Assembly: GCF_009711265.1 (NCBI RefSeq)
Contig: NZ_WMII01000009.1
Coordinates: 107,972-171,971, forward strand
DNA: 64,000 nt
Source of the DNA: Paracoccus shanxieyensis
GTDB taxonomy: Bacteria; Pseudomonadota; Alphaproteobacteria; Rhodobacterales; Rhodobacteraceae
Direction of reading: 5' to 3'
Shown: piece after piece, positions 32,607 to 41,690 of the stretch
Position numbering within the stretch: position 1 is the first letter of the stretch
How the letters are laid out: each line of letters begins with the position of its first letter
Translations under genes and position numbers: made by a program
The notes under the pieces: model-generated
What the model saw: only the letters and a program-made list of their open reading frames with translations
Told to the model about the DNA's origin: nothing
Database searches by the model: none

Positions 32607-33338
32607 TCATTCATTCCGATGCGTGCGGACATCCAGCCGCCGGATCAGCAGGCTGAACACTTGCGAGATCAGCACCGCCAAGGCCCCGGTCAGCAGCCCG
32701 CCCTGCACGACAAAGGCCGAATTTTGCGCGTTCAGCCCGGCAATGATGACCTCGCCCAGCCCTTTTGCCGCGACGGTCGAGCCGATGGTCGCCGTCGACA
32801 GCGACACGATGGCCGCGATGCGCACGCCCTCAAGGATCAGCGGCGCGGCCAGCGGCAGTTCCACAAGGCGGATGCGCTGCGCGGGGCGCATGCCTGCGCC
32901 ATCCGCCGCCTCAAGGATATTCGGGCGGATGTTCTGCAAGCCCGCCAGCGCGTTTTCAAAGATCGGCAACAGGGCATACAGAAACAGCGCCACCACCGTC
33001 GGCCATGTCCCGAAACCCAGCACCGGAACCGTCAACGCCAGCACGGCCAGCGGCGGGAAGGATTGGCCGAAGCCCACGATGGCGCGCGACAGCGGCAGGA
33101 ACTCGGCCCCCGATCTGCGCGTGACCAGCACGGCGCAGCCGATGGCCAGCAACGTGGCGGGCAGGATCGCCATCAGCACGATGCCAAGATGCGATACGGT
33201 CAGCGCCAGCAGCGAGGCGCGGTCATAGATCGCAGGCCCCCCGGCCGAAATCGGCGCCAGCAGCGGCGCGAAAAGCTGCGGGCGCAACAGAAACGCCGCG
33301 ACTACGGCCGCCAGCAGCGGGGTCAGCCAGCGGCTCAT
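32607..33338 (-). CDS. Osmolyte ABC transporter permease (YehW/OpuC-like)
   Basis: A 243-residue inner-membrane permease with about six helices and the binding-protein-dependent transport loop (ENALAGLQNIRPNILEAADG). Last gene of a four-gene ABC operon of the glycine betaine/choline (OpuBC, YehZYXW) kind. The start at 33338 overlaps the ATPase stop by four bases. The substrate (a betaine, choline or a similar compound) is inferred from family and partner genes. Confidence 0.87.
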   Translation of the reverse strand: MSRWLTPLLAAVVAAFLLRPQLFAPLLAPISAGGPAIYDRASLLALTVSHLGIVLMAILPATLLAIGCAVLVTRRSGAEFLPLSRAIVGFGQSFPPLAVLALTVPVLGFGTWPTVVALFLYALLPIFENALAGLQNIRPNILEAADGAGMRPAQRIRLVELPLAAPLILEGVRIAAIVSLSTATIGSTVAAKGLGEVIIAGLNAQNSAFVVQGGLLTGALAVLISQVFSLLIRRLDVRTHRNE

Positions 33339-34249
33339 CCTTGCGCGGCTTTCAGGATGGCATCGCGCCGGATGACGCCGCCACCCGCGATGGGCAGCAT
33401 GTCGCAGCCGGTCCACAGCATCTGTTCCAGCGCGGTCGAAAGCGGCGTCTCCGGCGGCAGGGCCGTGCCCGCAATCTGGCCGCTTTCGCGCAGGCTCGCG
33501 ACGGTCTGGATCGACAGATAGCGAAAGGCGCGCTGGCCTTCGCCGACCAGATCGCGGACGAAGGGCGTGGCGGGATCGGCAAGGATGCGGGCGGGGGTGT
33601 CGCATTGCTCGATCCGGCCGTTGCGCATGACGGCGATCTGATCGCCCAGCCCGATCGCCTCATCCATGTCATGCGTGACCAGCAGGATCGTGGTGCCGAT
33701 GCGCTGTTGCAGCGCCCGCAGATCCTGCCTTGCGCGTTTGCGCACCACCGGATCCAGCGCGCCAAAGGGTTCGTCCATCAGCAAGACATCGGGATCCGCC
33801 GCAAGCGCGCGGGCCACCCCCACACGCTGCGCCTGTCCGCCCGACAGTTCATGCGGATAGCGGCTGGCGATCTGCGGCTGCAGCTGCAACAGCTCCAGCA
33901 GTTCCGCCACGCGGCTGGCGATGCGGGGTGCATCCCAGCCCAGAAGCCGCGGCACCGTGCCGATATTGCGCGCGGCGGTCCAGTGCGGAAACAGGCCGTT
34001 ATCCTGAATGACATAGCCGATGCGGCGGCGCAGATCTGCCTGCGGCAGCCGCGCCGCATCCTGCCCGTCGATCACGACCTGACCATGATCGGGCACGATC
34101 AGCCGGTTCACCAGCCGCAGCAACGTCGACTTGCCCGACCCCGAGGTGCCGACGATGGCCGTGATCGTCCCACGCGGCACGTCCAGCGAGACACCATCCA
34201 CCGCCTTTTCCGAGCCATAGGATTTGGAAAGCTGCCGCAACTCGATCAT
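33335..34249 (-). CDS. Osmolyte ABC transporter ATP-binding protein (YehX/OpuCA-like)
   Basis: A 304-residue ATPase with Walker A GTSGSGKST (about 34-42), signature LSGGQ (about 133), Walker B VLLMDEP and the switch His in LVTHDMDEA. The C-terminal 60 residues look like a shortened CBS-type regulatory tail rather than the full pair found in OpuCA. It powers the two permeases beside it. Four-base overlaps with both neighbours. Confidence 0.92.
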   Translation of the reverse strand: MIELRQLSKSYGSEKAVDGVSLDVPRGTITAIVGTSGSGKSTLLRLVNRLIVPDHGQVVIDGQDAARLPQADLRRRIGYVIQDNGLFPHWTAARNIGTVPRLLGWDAPRIASRVAELLELLQLQPQIASRYPHELSGGQAQRVGVARALAADPDVLLMDEPFGALDPVVRKRARQDLRALQQRIGTTILLVTHDMDEAIGLGDQIAVMRNGRIEQCDTPARILADPATPFVRDLVGEGQRAFRYLSIQTVASLRESGQIAGTALPPETPLSTALEQMLWTGCDMLPIAGGGVIRRDAILKAAQG

Positions 34250-35349
34250 GTCCGCCCCCGGCCTGTCATCTCGATCACCGCGTCAAAGACCACCGCTGCG
34301 GCAAAGGCCAGCGCGACGGTCGGCAAGGCACCCAGCAGGATCAGATCCGAGGCCGTCTGCCCCAGCCCCTGAAACACGAAGGTGCCAAAGCCCCCGGCGC
34401 CGATCAGCGCGCCGACGGTCGCAAGGCCGATATTCTGCACCAGCACGATCCTTGCCCCGGTCAGCAGGATCGGCAAGGCCAGCGGCAGCTCGATCTGGAC
34501 GAAGCGCTGCGGGCCGGTCATGCCCATGCCGCGCGCGGCCTCGGTCACATTGGCGGGAACGGCCGACAGGCCCGCCAGCGTATTCGCCACCATCGGCAGC
34601 AGCGCATACAGAAACAGCGCGACAAAGGCCGGGGCCATGCCGATGCCGCTGATGCCAAGCGCCGGGATCTGCGCCGCAAGCCAGCCCAAGGGCAGCATCA
34701 GCATCCCGAACATCGCAATCGACGGGATCGTCTGGATCAGCGTCAGCACGCCCACCACCGGCGCGCGCAGGGATGCAAGGCGATGCGCCAGCGCGCCGAT
34801 GACAAAGCCCGCCACGGTCGCCGCCGCGAACGAGCCCAGCGCAAGGGTCAGATGGGTCCGGGCCTCGCGCCAGAAACTGGCACTGCGGCTGCGATATTCT
34901 TGCATATAGGACACGCTGTCCCACAGCCCGCCATGCAGCATCAGCAGGATCGCCGCGGCCATGCCCGCCAGAATGCCAAGGCGCAGCAGCGGGCCGGGGC
35001 GCTGATGGGCCAGCGCATCGACCAGCAGGATCAGCATGGCCACCAGCACGCTCCAGAAGCCCGGCCCCGGCGTGACGCGGGCATAGGCGGCAGCCCCCAG
35101 TGCCAGATCGCGCGCAACCCAGCCCATCAGCGCCAGCCACAGCAGGATGGCGGCCAGCGGCAGCACGGTTTTGCGGCGCAGGACGATGACCGCCAGCGCA
35201 AAGCCCGCCAGCAGCACGGCGGCCAAGGGATGCAAAGCCAGCAGATAATGGCTTTCCCCGGCCGCGATGCGGTTCGGCCTGAAACTGGCCAAGGGCAGCG
35301 CCAGCCCCAAGGCCAGCGGAACCGCCATGGCCAGCCCGACGCGGTTCAC
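34246..35349 (-). CDS. Osmolyte ABC transporter permease, long form (YehY-like)
   Basis: A 367-residue permease with extra N-terminal helices (about residues 1-130) before the standard permease core. The core loop is VANTLAGLSAVPANVTEAARG. The long form with added helices is typical of YehY. Four-base overlaps to the ATPase and to the binding-protein gene. It forms the membrane channel with the short permease at 32607-33338. Confidence 0.87.
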   Translation of the reverse strand: MNRVGLAMAVPLALGLALPLASFRPNRIAAGESHYLLALHPLAAVLLAGFALAVIVLRRKTVLPLAAILLWLALMGWVARDLALGAAAYARVTPGPGFWSVLVAMLILLVDALAHQRPGPLLRLGILAGMAAAILLMLHGGLWDSVSYMQEYRSRSASFWREARTHLTLALGSFAAATVAGFVIGALAHRLASLRAPVVGVLTLIQTIPSIAMFGMLMLPLGWLAAQIPALGISGIGMAPAFVALFLYALLPMVANTLAGLSAVPANVTEAARGMGMTGPQRFVQIELPLALPILLTGARIVLVQNIGLATVGALIGAGGFGTFVFQGLGQTASDLILLGALPTVALAFAAAVVFDAVIEMTGRGRT

Positions 35350-36254
35350 TTGGCCAGAAGCTGATGCGAGGTCAGGAACTCTTGCGCCACATCGGCGGCG
35401 GGGATGCCTTCGACCTGCACGCGGCCATTCATCTTTTGCAATTCCTCAAGCGTCAGGGCCTGAAACACCGGCTTCAGCAGATCGGCGATCTGCGGGTTTT
35501 CCTGCAGCACGTCCTGACGGATGATCGCGGTCGGCTGATAGACCGGCTGGGCCGCGCGGTCGTCTTGCAGCACGCGCAGATTGGCAAAGGGAATGGCGCC
35601 ATCCGTGCCATAGACCATGGCCGCGTTCACGCCGCTGGTGCCATTCGCCGCCGCCTGAATGGTTGCGGCGGTATCGCCACCCGACAGGACGACAAGCTGT
35701 TCGGGCTTCATCGTGAAACCATAGGCCGCCTGAAAGGCGGGCAAGGCCGGGGCCGAGTTCACGAACTCGGACGAGGCCGCCAGCTTCACATCGCCGCCAT
35801 TCCTGACCCATTCGGCAAACTGGCTGAACGTGGTGATGCCTTGCGCCTTGGCCAGATCCTCGCGCAGGGCGATGCCCCATGTGTTGTTGGCGGGCGCGGG
35901 GGTCAGCCAGACGATGCGATTGGCCTGCTGGTCCAGTTCCTTGGCCGTCTGATAGGCGGCGTCCGGGTCCTTCCAGATCGGCTCATCGGCGCGGTTGAAG
36001 AAATAGGCCGCATTGCCGGTATATTCGGGATAGATGTCGATCTCACCGGCGATGATGGCCTGGCGGACCACGGGGGTCGCGCCCAGTTGCAGGCGGTTTT
36101 CCGTCTGGATCCCGGCATTGTCCAGAACGGCAAGGATCAGCGATCCGATGACGCCGCCCTCGGTGTCGATTTTCGACGAGACGACGACCTGAGCCTGTGC
36201 TGTGCTTGCAGCAAAGAGCAGCGCGACTGTCGCCGACAGCAATCCGTGTTTCAT
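35346..36254 (-). CDS. Osmoprotectant-binding protein (OsmF/YehZ-like)
   Basis: A 302-residue periplasmic binding protein with a signal peptide cut after AQA (residue about 21). Family marks are SSKIDTEGGVIGSLI and IDIYPEYTGNAAYFF (about residue 73-87), found in the QAT/OsmF group for betaine-type ligands. First gene of the ABC operon. AAGGGGAA lies upstream. A weak EcfG-like box is at 36332-36357, and osmF is a general-stress gene in enterobacteria. Confidence 0.9.
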   Translation of the reverse strand: MKHGLLSATVALLFAASTAQAQVVVSSKIDTEGGVIGSLILAVLDNAGIQTENRLQLGATPVVRQAIIAGEIDIYPEYTGNAAYFFNRADEPIWKDPDAAYQTAKELDQQANRIVWLTPAPANNTWGIALREDLAKAQGITTFSQFAEWVRNGGDVKLAASSEFVNSAPALPAFQAAYGFTMKPEQLVVLSGGDTAATIQAAANGTSGVNAAMVYGTDGAIPFANLRVLQDDRAAQPVYQPTAIIRQDVLQENPQIADLLKPVFQALTLEELQKMNGRVQVEGIPAADVAQEFLTSHQLLAK

Positions 36255-36331
36255 GGCAGTTCCCCTTGGTCCCATCGACGACATGCTGCGGCCTGCTGTG
36301 TTCCAAACCCGATCACGACCGCGTGTCGCCA

Positions 36332-36357
36332 AACGTCCCAATCGGCTTCGGGGTTCA
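36332..36357 (-). promoter_or_regulatory. Candidate EcfG-like promoter for the osmolyte ABC operon
   Basis: Minus strand TGAAC, 17 bases, CGTT. One mismatch in the -35 box and one extra base of spacing. About 78 bases before the start codon. Confidence 0.35.
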
Positions 36358-36389
36358 TTGATAAAGTTTGTCTTGGAACATCCCGGGCG

Positions 36390-36755
36390 TCAGCCGCGCC
36401 AGACCCAGTTGCCCGGGCCCTGCGCAGCAAGGATCAGCAGCCCGCCCGCGATGGCCCAGTTCTTGACGAAGATCGTCATCTGCCACGGGTCTGCGCGCAG
36501 CTGCCAATGGAAATAGCTGGTCATCATGCAGTAAAGCGCCAGCACGATGGCCCAGGTCTTGACGCCCGGCCCAAAGACCAGCGCAAGCCCGGCGATCAGG
36601 TTGAACAGCGCCAGCGGCCAGACCGCAAAGGCGGGCATGTGAACGGATTGCAGCATCTGCTTGACCGGCGCGGGGTCAGTCAGCTTCTGGACCGCGCCGC
36701 CGATGAACAGCAGCGCGATCAGGCTGCGGCCCAGAAGGTTCAGGAAATCGCTCAT
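36390..36755 (-). CDS. DoxX family membrane protein
   Basis: A 121-residue protein with four membrane helices, starting MSDFLNLLGRSLIALLFI and carrying the GGAVQKLTDP turn usual in DoxX relatives. Role unclear, although some DoxX proteins act with redox partners at the membrane. Start at 36755 removes 38 non-family residues of a longer frame. Stands apart from the ABC operon by 135 bases. Confidence 0.8.
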   Translation of the reverse strand: MSDFLNLLGRSLIALLFIGGAVQKLTDPAPVKQMLQSVHMPAFAVWPLALFNLIAGLALVFGPGVKTWAIVLALYCMMTSYFHWQLRADPWQMTIFVKNWAIAGGLLILAAQGPGNWVWRG

Positions 36756-36835
36756 TCTGCCCTCGGTTCGTGATGGGGATGCTTGGGTCTGCGGGATGGC
36801 GTGGATCCTGCCACGGCCCAAGGCCTTGCAACGAA

Positions 36836-36864
36836 CGCGGCCCGGGCTTTGTTCCCGGGCCGCG
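36836..36864. terminator. Strong GC hairpin after the DUF4394 gene
   Basis: Perfect 11-bp stem CGCGGCCCGGG/CCCGGGCCGCG with a seven-base loop (CTTTGTT). It lies between the stop of DUF4394 and the start of doxX, both on the minus strand. No T run. Confidence 0.65.
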
Positions 36865-36914
36865 GCCATGCCGTAGGGTCAGGCGACGGGCACGTGGCGC
36901 ACCGCCGCGTCAGG

Positions 36915-37676
36915 TCACATCGCGGGCAGGATGGCGATGTCGCGCACATTGGCGCCGTCGATCTTGCCGACCTCGGTGGTCGCGCCAGTCTCGAGGTTGA
37001 CGGAATGGAAGCCGCCATCCACCACCAGCCATGCCGCATTGCCGCCCTGACCGTCCGAGGCGATGTCGAACCCGGCCTCGGTCGGCTTGACGCCGATATC
37101 GCCCACGGCGTTCAGCGTGCCGTCATTCGGCGGATGCTGCAGCACCAGCCAGCCGGCCTTGCCGTCGATGTTGAACAGCTGGGTCTTTTCCGTGCCCGCA
37201 TGGGAATTGGTATAGGCCCCGGCGATCACATTGGGCGAGGTGCCATCGGCATAGGCGTGGCTGCCATCGGTCACCACTTCGCCGGTGTCGACGGTGACGC
37301 GCAGGCTGGTGCCGTCGCTGCCCATGACGCGCAGCTTGTCGGCGACCGGGTTGAAATCAACCGTGGCCGACACGCCATCGGCCAGTTTCGTGGCCAGCGT
37401 GCTGACCTTGGTGGCCATGCCCGTCTGCGGGTCGATGGTGGCCAGCGTGCCATCGGCAAAGACGCCATACAGCATCCCGTCCGCCGGGCGCACGTCGATG
37501 CCCAGAAGCCGGCCTTCGACGCCCGAAACGGTGACGCCGCCGGTGCGGGTCCAGCTTTCGGTGTCCAGCCAGTGCAATTCATTATCGCCCGACAGGCCGA
37601 CGACCGTGGCCGCCATGGCGGGGGCGGCAATGGCCGAGATCAGCAGGCCAGCGGCAACGGATTTGATCGCATTCAT
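36915..37676 (-). CDS. Exported DUF4394 domain protein
   Basis: A 253-residue protein with a signal peptide (cut after AMA, about residue 22) and a body of beta-propeller-like repeats (LHWLDTESW, GIDVRPADGMLYGVFADGTL, TVDFNPVADKLRVMGSDG) matching DUF4394. Predicted to act outside the inner membrane. Function unknown. It lies next to the fasciclin gene and the ECF sigma/anti-sigma pair, and may be one of their targets (inference). Confidence 0.8.
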   Translation of the reverse strand: MNAIKSVAAGLLISAIAAPAMAATVVGLSGDNELHWLDTESWTRTGGVTVSGVEGRLLGIDVRPADGMLYGVFADGTLATIDPQTGMATKVSTLATKLADGVSATVDFNPVADKLRVMGSDGTSLRVTVDTGEVVTDGSHAYADGTSPNVIAGAYTNSHAGTEKTQLFNIDGKAGWLVLQHPPNDGTLNAVGDIGVKPTEAGFDIASDGQGGNAAWLVVDGGFHSVNLETGATTEVGKIDGANVRDIAILPAM

Positions 37677-37729
37677 GGAAAAATTCCTTCTTTGGTTGGG
37701 TTTTTGCCGGAGATCCCGGCGATGACGGA

Positions 37730-37768
37730 CCGTATCCGTGCGGGAGGGAAAGACCGCGCGAGATACGG
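37730..37768. repeat. Imperfect inverted repeat between fasciclin and DUF4394 genes
   Basis: Two arms of about 14-15 bases (CCGTATCCGTGCGG and its near-complement) with one inserted base and one substitution, around a ten-base purine-rich loop. It could end the fasciclin transcript or control the DUF4394 gene. No T run. Confidence 0.4.
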
Positions 37769-37790
37769 CCCGGGCTGTGCCGGAGGGAAA

Positions 37791-38348
37791 TCAGCCCTTC
37801 GGCAGCAGAACTTTGTCGATGACGTGGATCACGCCATTCGATTGCACGACATCGGCAATGGTGACAGTGGCCATGCCACCGTTTTCGTCGGTCAGCATCA
37901 CCATGCCGTCCTTGACCTCGGCGGTGATCTTGCAGCCGCCGACGGTGTCGATGACATGCTTGCCGCCGTCATCGGCGACCATTTTCTGCACATCGGCGGC
38001 CATGGCTTTGGCCGCGACCACATGGCAGGTCAGCACCTTGGTCAGGGCTGCCTTGTTCTCGGGCTTCAGCAGCGTTTCGACCGTCCCGGCGGGCAGGGCG
38101 GCAAAGGCTTCATTGGTGGGGGCAAAGACGGTGAAGGGGCCCGGCCCCTGCAAGGTCTCGGCCAGTCCGGCGGCCTGAACAGCGGCGACCAGCGTGGTGT
38201 GATCGGCCGAGTTCACGGCGTTTTCGACGATGTTCTTGTCGGCGAACATGGCGGCACCGCCGACCATGGGATTGTCCTGCGCCAGCGCCGCGCCTGCGGT
38301 GGCCAACGCGAAACAGCCTGCGAAGATGGCTTTGGCAAAGGTCTTCAT
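37791..38348 (-). CDS. Exported fasciclin (FAS1) domain protein
   Basis: A 185-residue protein with a signal peptide (cut after ALA, about residue 23) and one FAS1 domain. The H1 and H2 motifs are seen as [15 protein letters not shown] (about 73-87) and [11 protein letters not shown] (near the end). An unusual pair of cysteines (LTCHVV and GGCKIT) could form a disulfide. FAS1 proteins mediate adhesion. Beside it are an ECF sigma factor and a RskA-like anti-sigma gene, an arrangement that recalls SigK with Mpt70/Mpt83 in mycobacteria. Confidence 0.88.
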   Translation of the reverse strand: MKTFAKAIFAGCFALATAGAALAQDNPMVGGAAMFADKNIVENAVNSADHTTLVAAVQAAGLAETLQGPGPFTVFAPTNEAFAALPAGTVETLLKPENKAALTKVLTCHVVAAKAMAADVQKMVADDGGKHVIDTVGGCKITAEVKDGMVMLTDENGGMATVTIADVVQSNGVIHVIDKVLLPKG

Positions 38349-38467
38349 CTGGGATCCTCCCGAAATGTCGCCCGGTGATCGGGAGACGGAAGAAGTCACG
38401 GATGGCGTTTCGGGAAAGTTTCAGCCCCGGCGATTTTTTTCGCACGGGGCCGCATTTTCTTTCGGGA

Positions 38468-39169
38468 TCAGATGTCCAGCAGGTCGCCCACGGCCAGAAC
38501 CGGCCCGGTCGGCTGCCCGGTGGGCGAGCCTCCGGGCGGTTCCAGACTGATCGCCATATGCGCGGCATTGGTCATCAGCGCGCGGATCTGGTCCGAGACC
38601 TCGACCCGTGTGGACACCCCCGCCGGGATCACCCCCAGCGAGACCGGCGCCTCGGATCCCCGCGCCACCCAAAGCTGGAAGTCGCGCCCGGCGACCGGAT
38701 CGCCCGTCATATGCGCAAGGCTGACGCTGCCCGTCGCGGAATCGTAGACGACCAGATAGGTCACGCCGCTGTCCTGCGCCGTCAGCGAGGCCGCAAGGCG
38801 ATCGGCGGGCAGGGTGGGCTGAAGGCCGGGCAAAGCCACCGCCAGCAGAAAGGCCGCCGTCGCCACGCCCGCAATTCCGCGCCACAGCGCAAGCCGCGAC
38901 CACAGACCGGGCGCGCGCACGGGCTGACCGAACAGCCGCAGGTTCAGCGCGTCCTTGATGGCGGGCGGCAGGTCCTGCGGCACGATGCCATCGGCCAGCG
39001 GGCTCAGCCGCTCTTCCCATTCGCCCACAAGCCGGGCAAAGGCCAGATCGGTTTCCGCCCTGCGGGCCAGCACGGCCTGTTCGGCCACGGGCAGCGCGCC
39101 CAGCACGAATTCGGCGGCCAGAAGATCGTCGCCACCTTGGGTCAGGTCATCAAGATCGGTGTCGCTCAT
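38468..39169 (-). CDS. RskA-like membrane anti-sigma factor
   Basis: A 233-residue protein. The N-terminal 75 residues are a small cytoplasmic sigma-binding domain (LLAAEFVLGALPVAEQAVLARR), one membrane helix lies near 96-114, and the C-terminal domain is RskA-like (FQLWVARGSEAPVSLGVIPAG). It probably holds the sigma factor encoded just upstream. The start overlaps the sigma stop by four bases. The signal it senses is unknown. Confidence 0.87.
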   Translation of the reverse strand: MSDTDLDDLTQGGDDLLAAEFVLGALPVAEQAVLARRAETDLAFARLVGEWEERLSPLADGIVPQDLPPAIKDALNLRLFGQPVRAPGLWSRLALWRGIAGVATAAFLLAVALPGLQPTLPADRLAASLTAQDSGVTYLVVYDSATGSVSLAHMTGDPVAGRDFQLWVARGSEAPVSLGVIPAGVSTRVEVSDQIRALMTNAAHMAISLEPPGGSPTGQPTGPVLAVGDLLDI

Positions 39170-39720
39170 CGCTGCAGACACTCCTTCAACCGCATCAGGC
39201 TGCGCCTGAGCCATGTTCGCATCGTATTCAACGGCACATCGTGGCGCGCCGCCAGATCGGCATAGCTGTCGCCGTCCAGATAGGCCGCGCGCACGGCATT
39301 CGCCCGCTCGTCCTCAAGTTCCTGCAGGCAGCCGTCCAGCTGGCGGCGCTGACCTGCGGCGACTGCCTGAGCCTCGGGGCCGGGCAAGGGATCGCGGATC
39401 TGCAGCGCGCCGTCCTCCAGTGCCGAGGCGGTTTCGCGCCGCGCCCGCAGCCGGTCGATGGCCTGATGCCGGGCAATGGCAATCAGCCAGGACATCGGGC
39501 TTTGGCCGGTCACCGCGAACCGGTCGGCCTTCAGCCAGATCTTGACGAATACCTCCTGCACGGCTTCCTCGGCTTCGGCCCGGTCTTTCAAGACACGAAG
39601 GCAGGTGCCGAAAAGTTTCGCCGAAGTCGCGGTATACAAAGTGTCGAAGGCCAGACGGTCCCGTTGAGCGACACGCAGGATCAGGTCCGAGATCTCGTGT
39701 CGGGCATGTTCAGAAGTCAT
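39166..39720 (-). CDS. ECF sigma factor (SigK/ECF19-like)
   Basis: A 184-residue ECF sigma factor: region 2 in FDTLYTATSAKLFGTCLRVL and SWLIAIARHQAIDRLRARR, region 4 in SYADLAARHDVPLNTMRTWLRRSL. Pairing with a RskA-like anti-sigma factor and a nearby FAS1 gene supports a SigK-type circuit. I found no repeated promoter motif upstream of the neighbours that would define its targets. Confidence 0.9.
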   Translation of the reverse strand: MTSEHARHEISDLILRVAQRDRLAFDTLYTATSAKLFGTCLRVLKDRAEAEEAVQEVFVKIWLKADRFAVTGQSPMSWLIAIARHQAIDRLRARRETASALEDGALQIRDPLPGPEAQAVAAGQRRQLDGCLQELEDERANAVRAAYLDGDSYADLAARHDVPLNTMRTWLRRSLMRLKECLQR

Positions 39721-39793
39721 CTTGGCTCCGGCCTGTTCGCGCGGGCAGCTTGCGACGCGGCGGCCCCGGACGCAAGAGAGGGATGGGCAAAGC

Positions 39794-40444
39794 TCAGGCG
39801 CGCGTCGTCTTGGGCGTCTGGTCCGCCGCGCCGGTCAGGCTTTCGAAAAGCCGTGCCATCAGCGCCTCGAACCCCGTCGCCTCGTCGGGGGCCGCTTGCG
39901 TGACCGCGCCCGACCAGAAGGCCGTCATTGCCCATGCGATCTGCGGGGCAGGGACGCTGGGCCGCAGGTCATGCCGCGCGATCAGGTGTTGGGTGATCCG
40001 CGTGAACTGCGCCTGATAGGCCTGCCGCACCGGAGCGAAGCGCTTGGCAAAAGACGGGCTGCGGCGGGCATGCAGATGCAGCTCGACCACGACGACAGAC
40101 GCGGCGGGCATCTGCGCCAGCGTGGTGAATTTCGGCAGCACCAGTGCCAGGCTGTCTTGCAAGGACAGCCCCTCGGTCTGGGCGATGGTCCGATCCAGAT
40201 CGTCGACCAGCCCGGCCATGTGGTCCTGGATCAGCGCGATCAGCAGATCGTCCTTGCTGGCAAAGTTGGAATAGAACGCGCCTTGCGAAAATCCTGCCGC
40301 ATCGCAGATGCCGCGAATTGAGGCTGCGGCCACGCCGCGCGCGGCAATGATCTGCAGCGCGGCCTGCATCAGCCGGGCGCGGGTTTCGGCCTGCATTTCG
40401 CGTCGGGTGCGGGCGGGCAGGGTCGGACTGCGGGGATTTTCCAT
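39794..40444 (-). CDS. TetR family transcriptional regulator
   Basis: A 216-residue regulator with an N-terminal helix-turn-helix (ALQIIAARGVAAASIRGICDAAGFSQGAFYSNFASKDDL split across residues about 28-67) and an all-helical ligand domain. It is transcribed away from the catalase-like gene with 140 bases between starts, so it likely controls itself and that operon. The inducer cannot be read from sequence. Confidence 0.88.
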   Translation of the reverse strand: MENPRSPTLPARTRREMQAETRARLMQAALQIIAARGVAAASIRGICDAAGFSQGAFYSNFASKDDLLIALIQDHMAGLVDDLDRTIAQTEGLSLQDSLALVLPKFTTLAQMPAASVVVVELHLHARRSPSFAKRFAPVRQAYQAQFTRITQHLIARHDLRPSVPAPQIAWAMTAFWSGAVTQAAPDEATGFEALMARLFESLTGAADQTPKTTRA

Positions 40445-40539
40445 CCCGCAGACATGACGCCGGTCGTTGTCTTTTACAATAGAATGCCTGCGCCCCTGCG
40501 CAGTTGACGCAAGGGAAATCGGTCCGGGATGAAACTCAA

Positions 40540-40553
40540 ATATCGGTTGATAT
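40540..40553. promoter_or_regulatory. Candidate operator in the TetR/catalase-like divergent region
   Basis: A short perfect palindrome ATATC-4-GATAT, 32 bases before the catalase-like start. TetR operators are usually longer, so this is tentative. Confidence 0.3.
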
Positions 40554-40584
40554 GTTAAATCCGAGACAGCCGCCGGAGTATGGA

Positions 40585-41664
40585 ATGCAACCCGTCCGAT
40601 ACAGCGAAGCCATCGAAACCACGCAACCCGATGAAGACAAGCTGACCCGCGAGATCGTGGCGCGCATGGCCGCCAAGCAGGCAGCCGACGCCGAACGCCA
40701 TCGCCACGCCCATCGCGATGCCCATGCCAAAAGCCATGCGGTCATCAAGGGTCGGCTGACCATCCTTGCCGATCTGCCGCCCGAACTGGCGCAGGGCATC
40801 TTTGCCCAGCCGCGCACGCATGAGATCGTCTCGCGCATCTCATCCGCCGCCAGCGATATCCACAGCGATGCCATCCCGCAGCCGCATGGCTTTGCCACCA
40901 AGATCATCGGGGTTCAGGGTGAACGGCTGACCCCCGAACTGGGCGGCAGCAATCAGGATGTCCTGATGGTGAATTTCCCGACGCTCGCCTTCGGGACCAT
41001 TGCGAAATACGATCAATTGCTGGGTCTGCTGGAATCGAAATCCGCCGCGCCTGACGTGGTGCAACAGCTTGCCGCGGCGGCCGCGCGCGGCGTCAAGGGC
41101 GCGGTCGAGGCCTTGGGCGGACGGGCCAATGCGACGCTGGACGGTCTGGCCCGCGATCAGGGCCACCCGCTGGGCGAGACGTTTCACACGCAGGCGGCGC
41201 TGCGCTATGGCGATTATCTGGCCAAGCTGTCGATTGCCCCCACGGGCGAGGTGGCCGAACTGACCGGCCAGCAGGTCAAGGGCGGCTATTCGGCGATGCG
41301 CGATGCGATCACCGACTGGTTCAGCACGCGCGGCGCAACCTATGAACTGCGCGCGCAGCTTTGCACCGATCCAAAGGCGATGCCTGTCGAGGATGCCGCG
41401 ATCCTGTGGGATCCCGAAATCTCGCCGCATCGTGTCATCGCTACGCTGCACTTCGATCCGCAGGACAGCTATTCGCCGCCGCGGCAGGTGCAGGGCGATG
41501 ACCACCTTGCCTTCAACCCGTGGAACGGCGTGGCGGCGCATCGGCCCCTGGGGGGCATCATGCGCATCCGCAAGGCCGCCTACGAATCCTCATCGGCGCT
41601 GCGACACCGGCTGAACGCGCTTGAGCGGCGCGAGCCGGACTCGCTGGCTGAAATCGCCGACTGA
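40585..41664 (+). CDS. Catalase family protein (haem, small form)
   Basis: A 359-residue protein of the divergent catalase-like group. It keeps HAVIKGRLTILADLP near residue 50-65, where the distal His of catalases lies. It also keeps PHGFATKIIGVQGE, but it lacks the long wrapping arms of true catalases. Peroxidase-like chemistry is more likely than bulk peroxide removal. I start it at MQPVRYSEA because GGAG lies seven bases upstream. An ATG at 40552 is possible. First gene of a three-gene operon under the TetR gene's shared control region. Confidence 0.8.
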   Translation: MQPVRYSEAIETTQPDEDKLTREIVARMAAKQAADAERHRHAHRDAHAKSHAVIKGRLTILADLPPELAQGIFAQPRTHEIVSRISSAASDIHSDAIPQPHGFATKIIGVQGERLTPELGGSNQDVLMVNFPTLAFGTIAKYDQLLGLLESKSAAPDVVQQLAAAAARGVKGAVEALGGRANATLDGLARDQGHPLGETFHTQAALRYGDYLAKLSIAPTGEVAELTGQQVKGGYSAMRDAITDWFSTRGATYELRAQLCTDPKAMPVEDAAILWDPEISPHRVIATLHFDPQDSYSPPRQVQGDDHLAFNPWNGVAAHRPLGGIMRIRKAAYESSSALRHRLNALERREPDSLAEIAD

Positions 41665-41690
41665 CCGACCCCAAGAAAAGGACTGACGCC

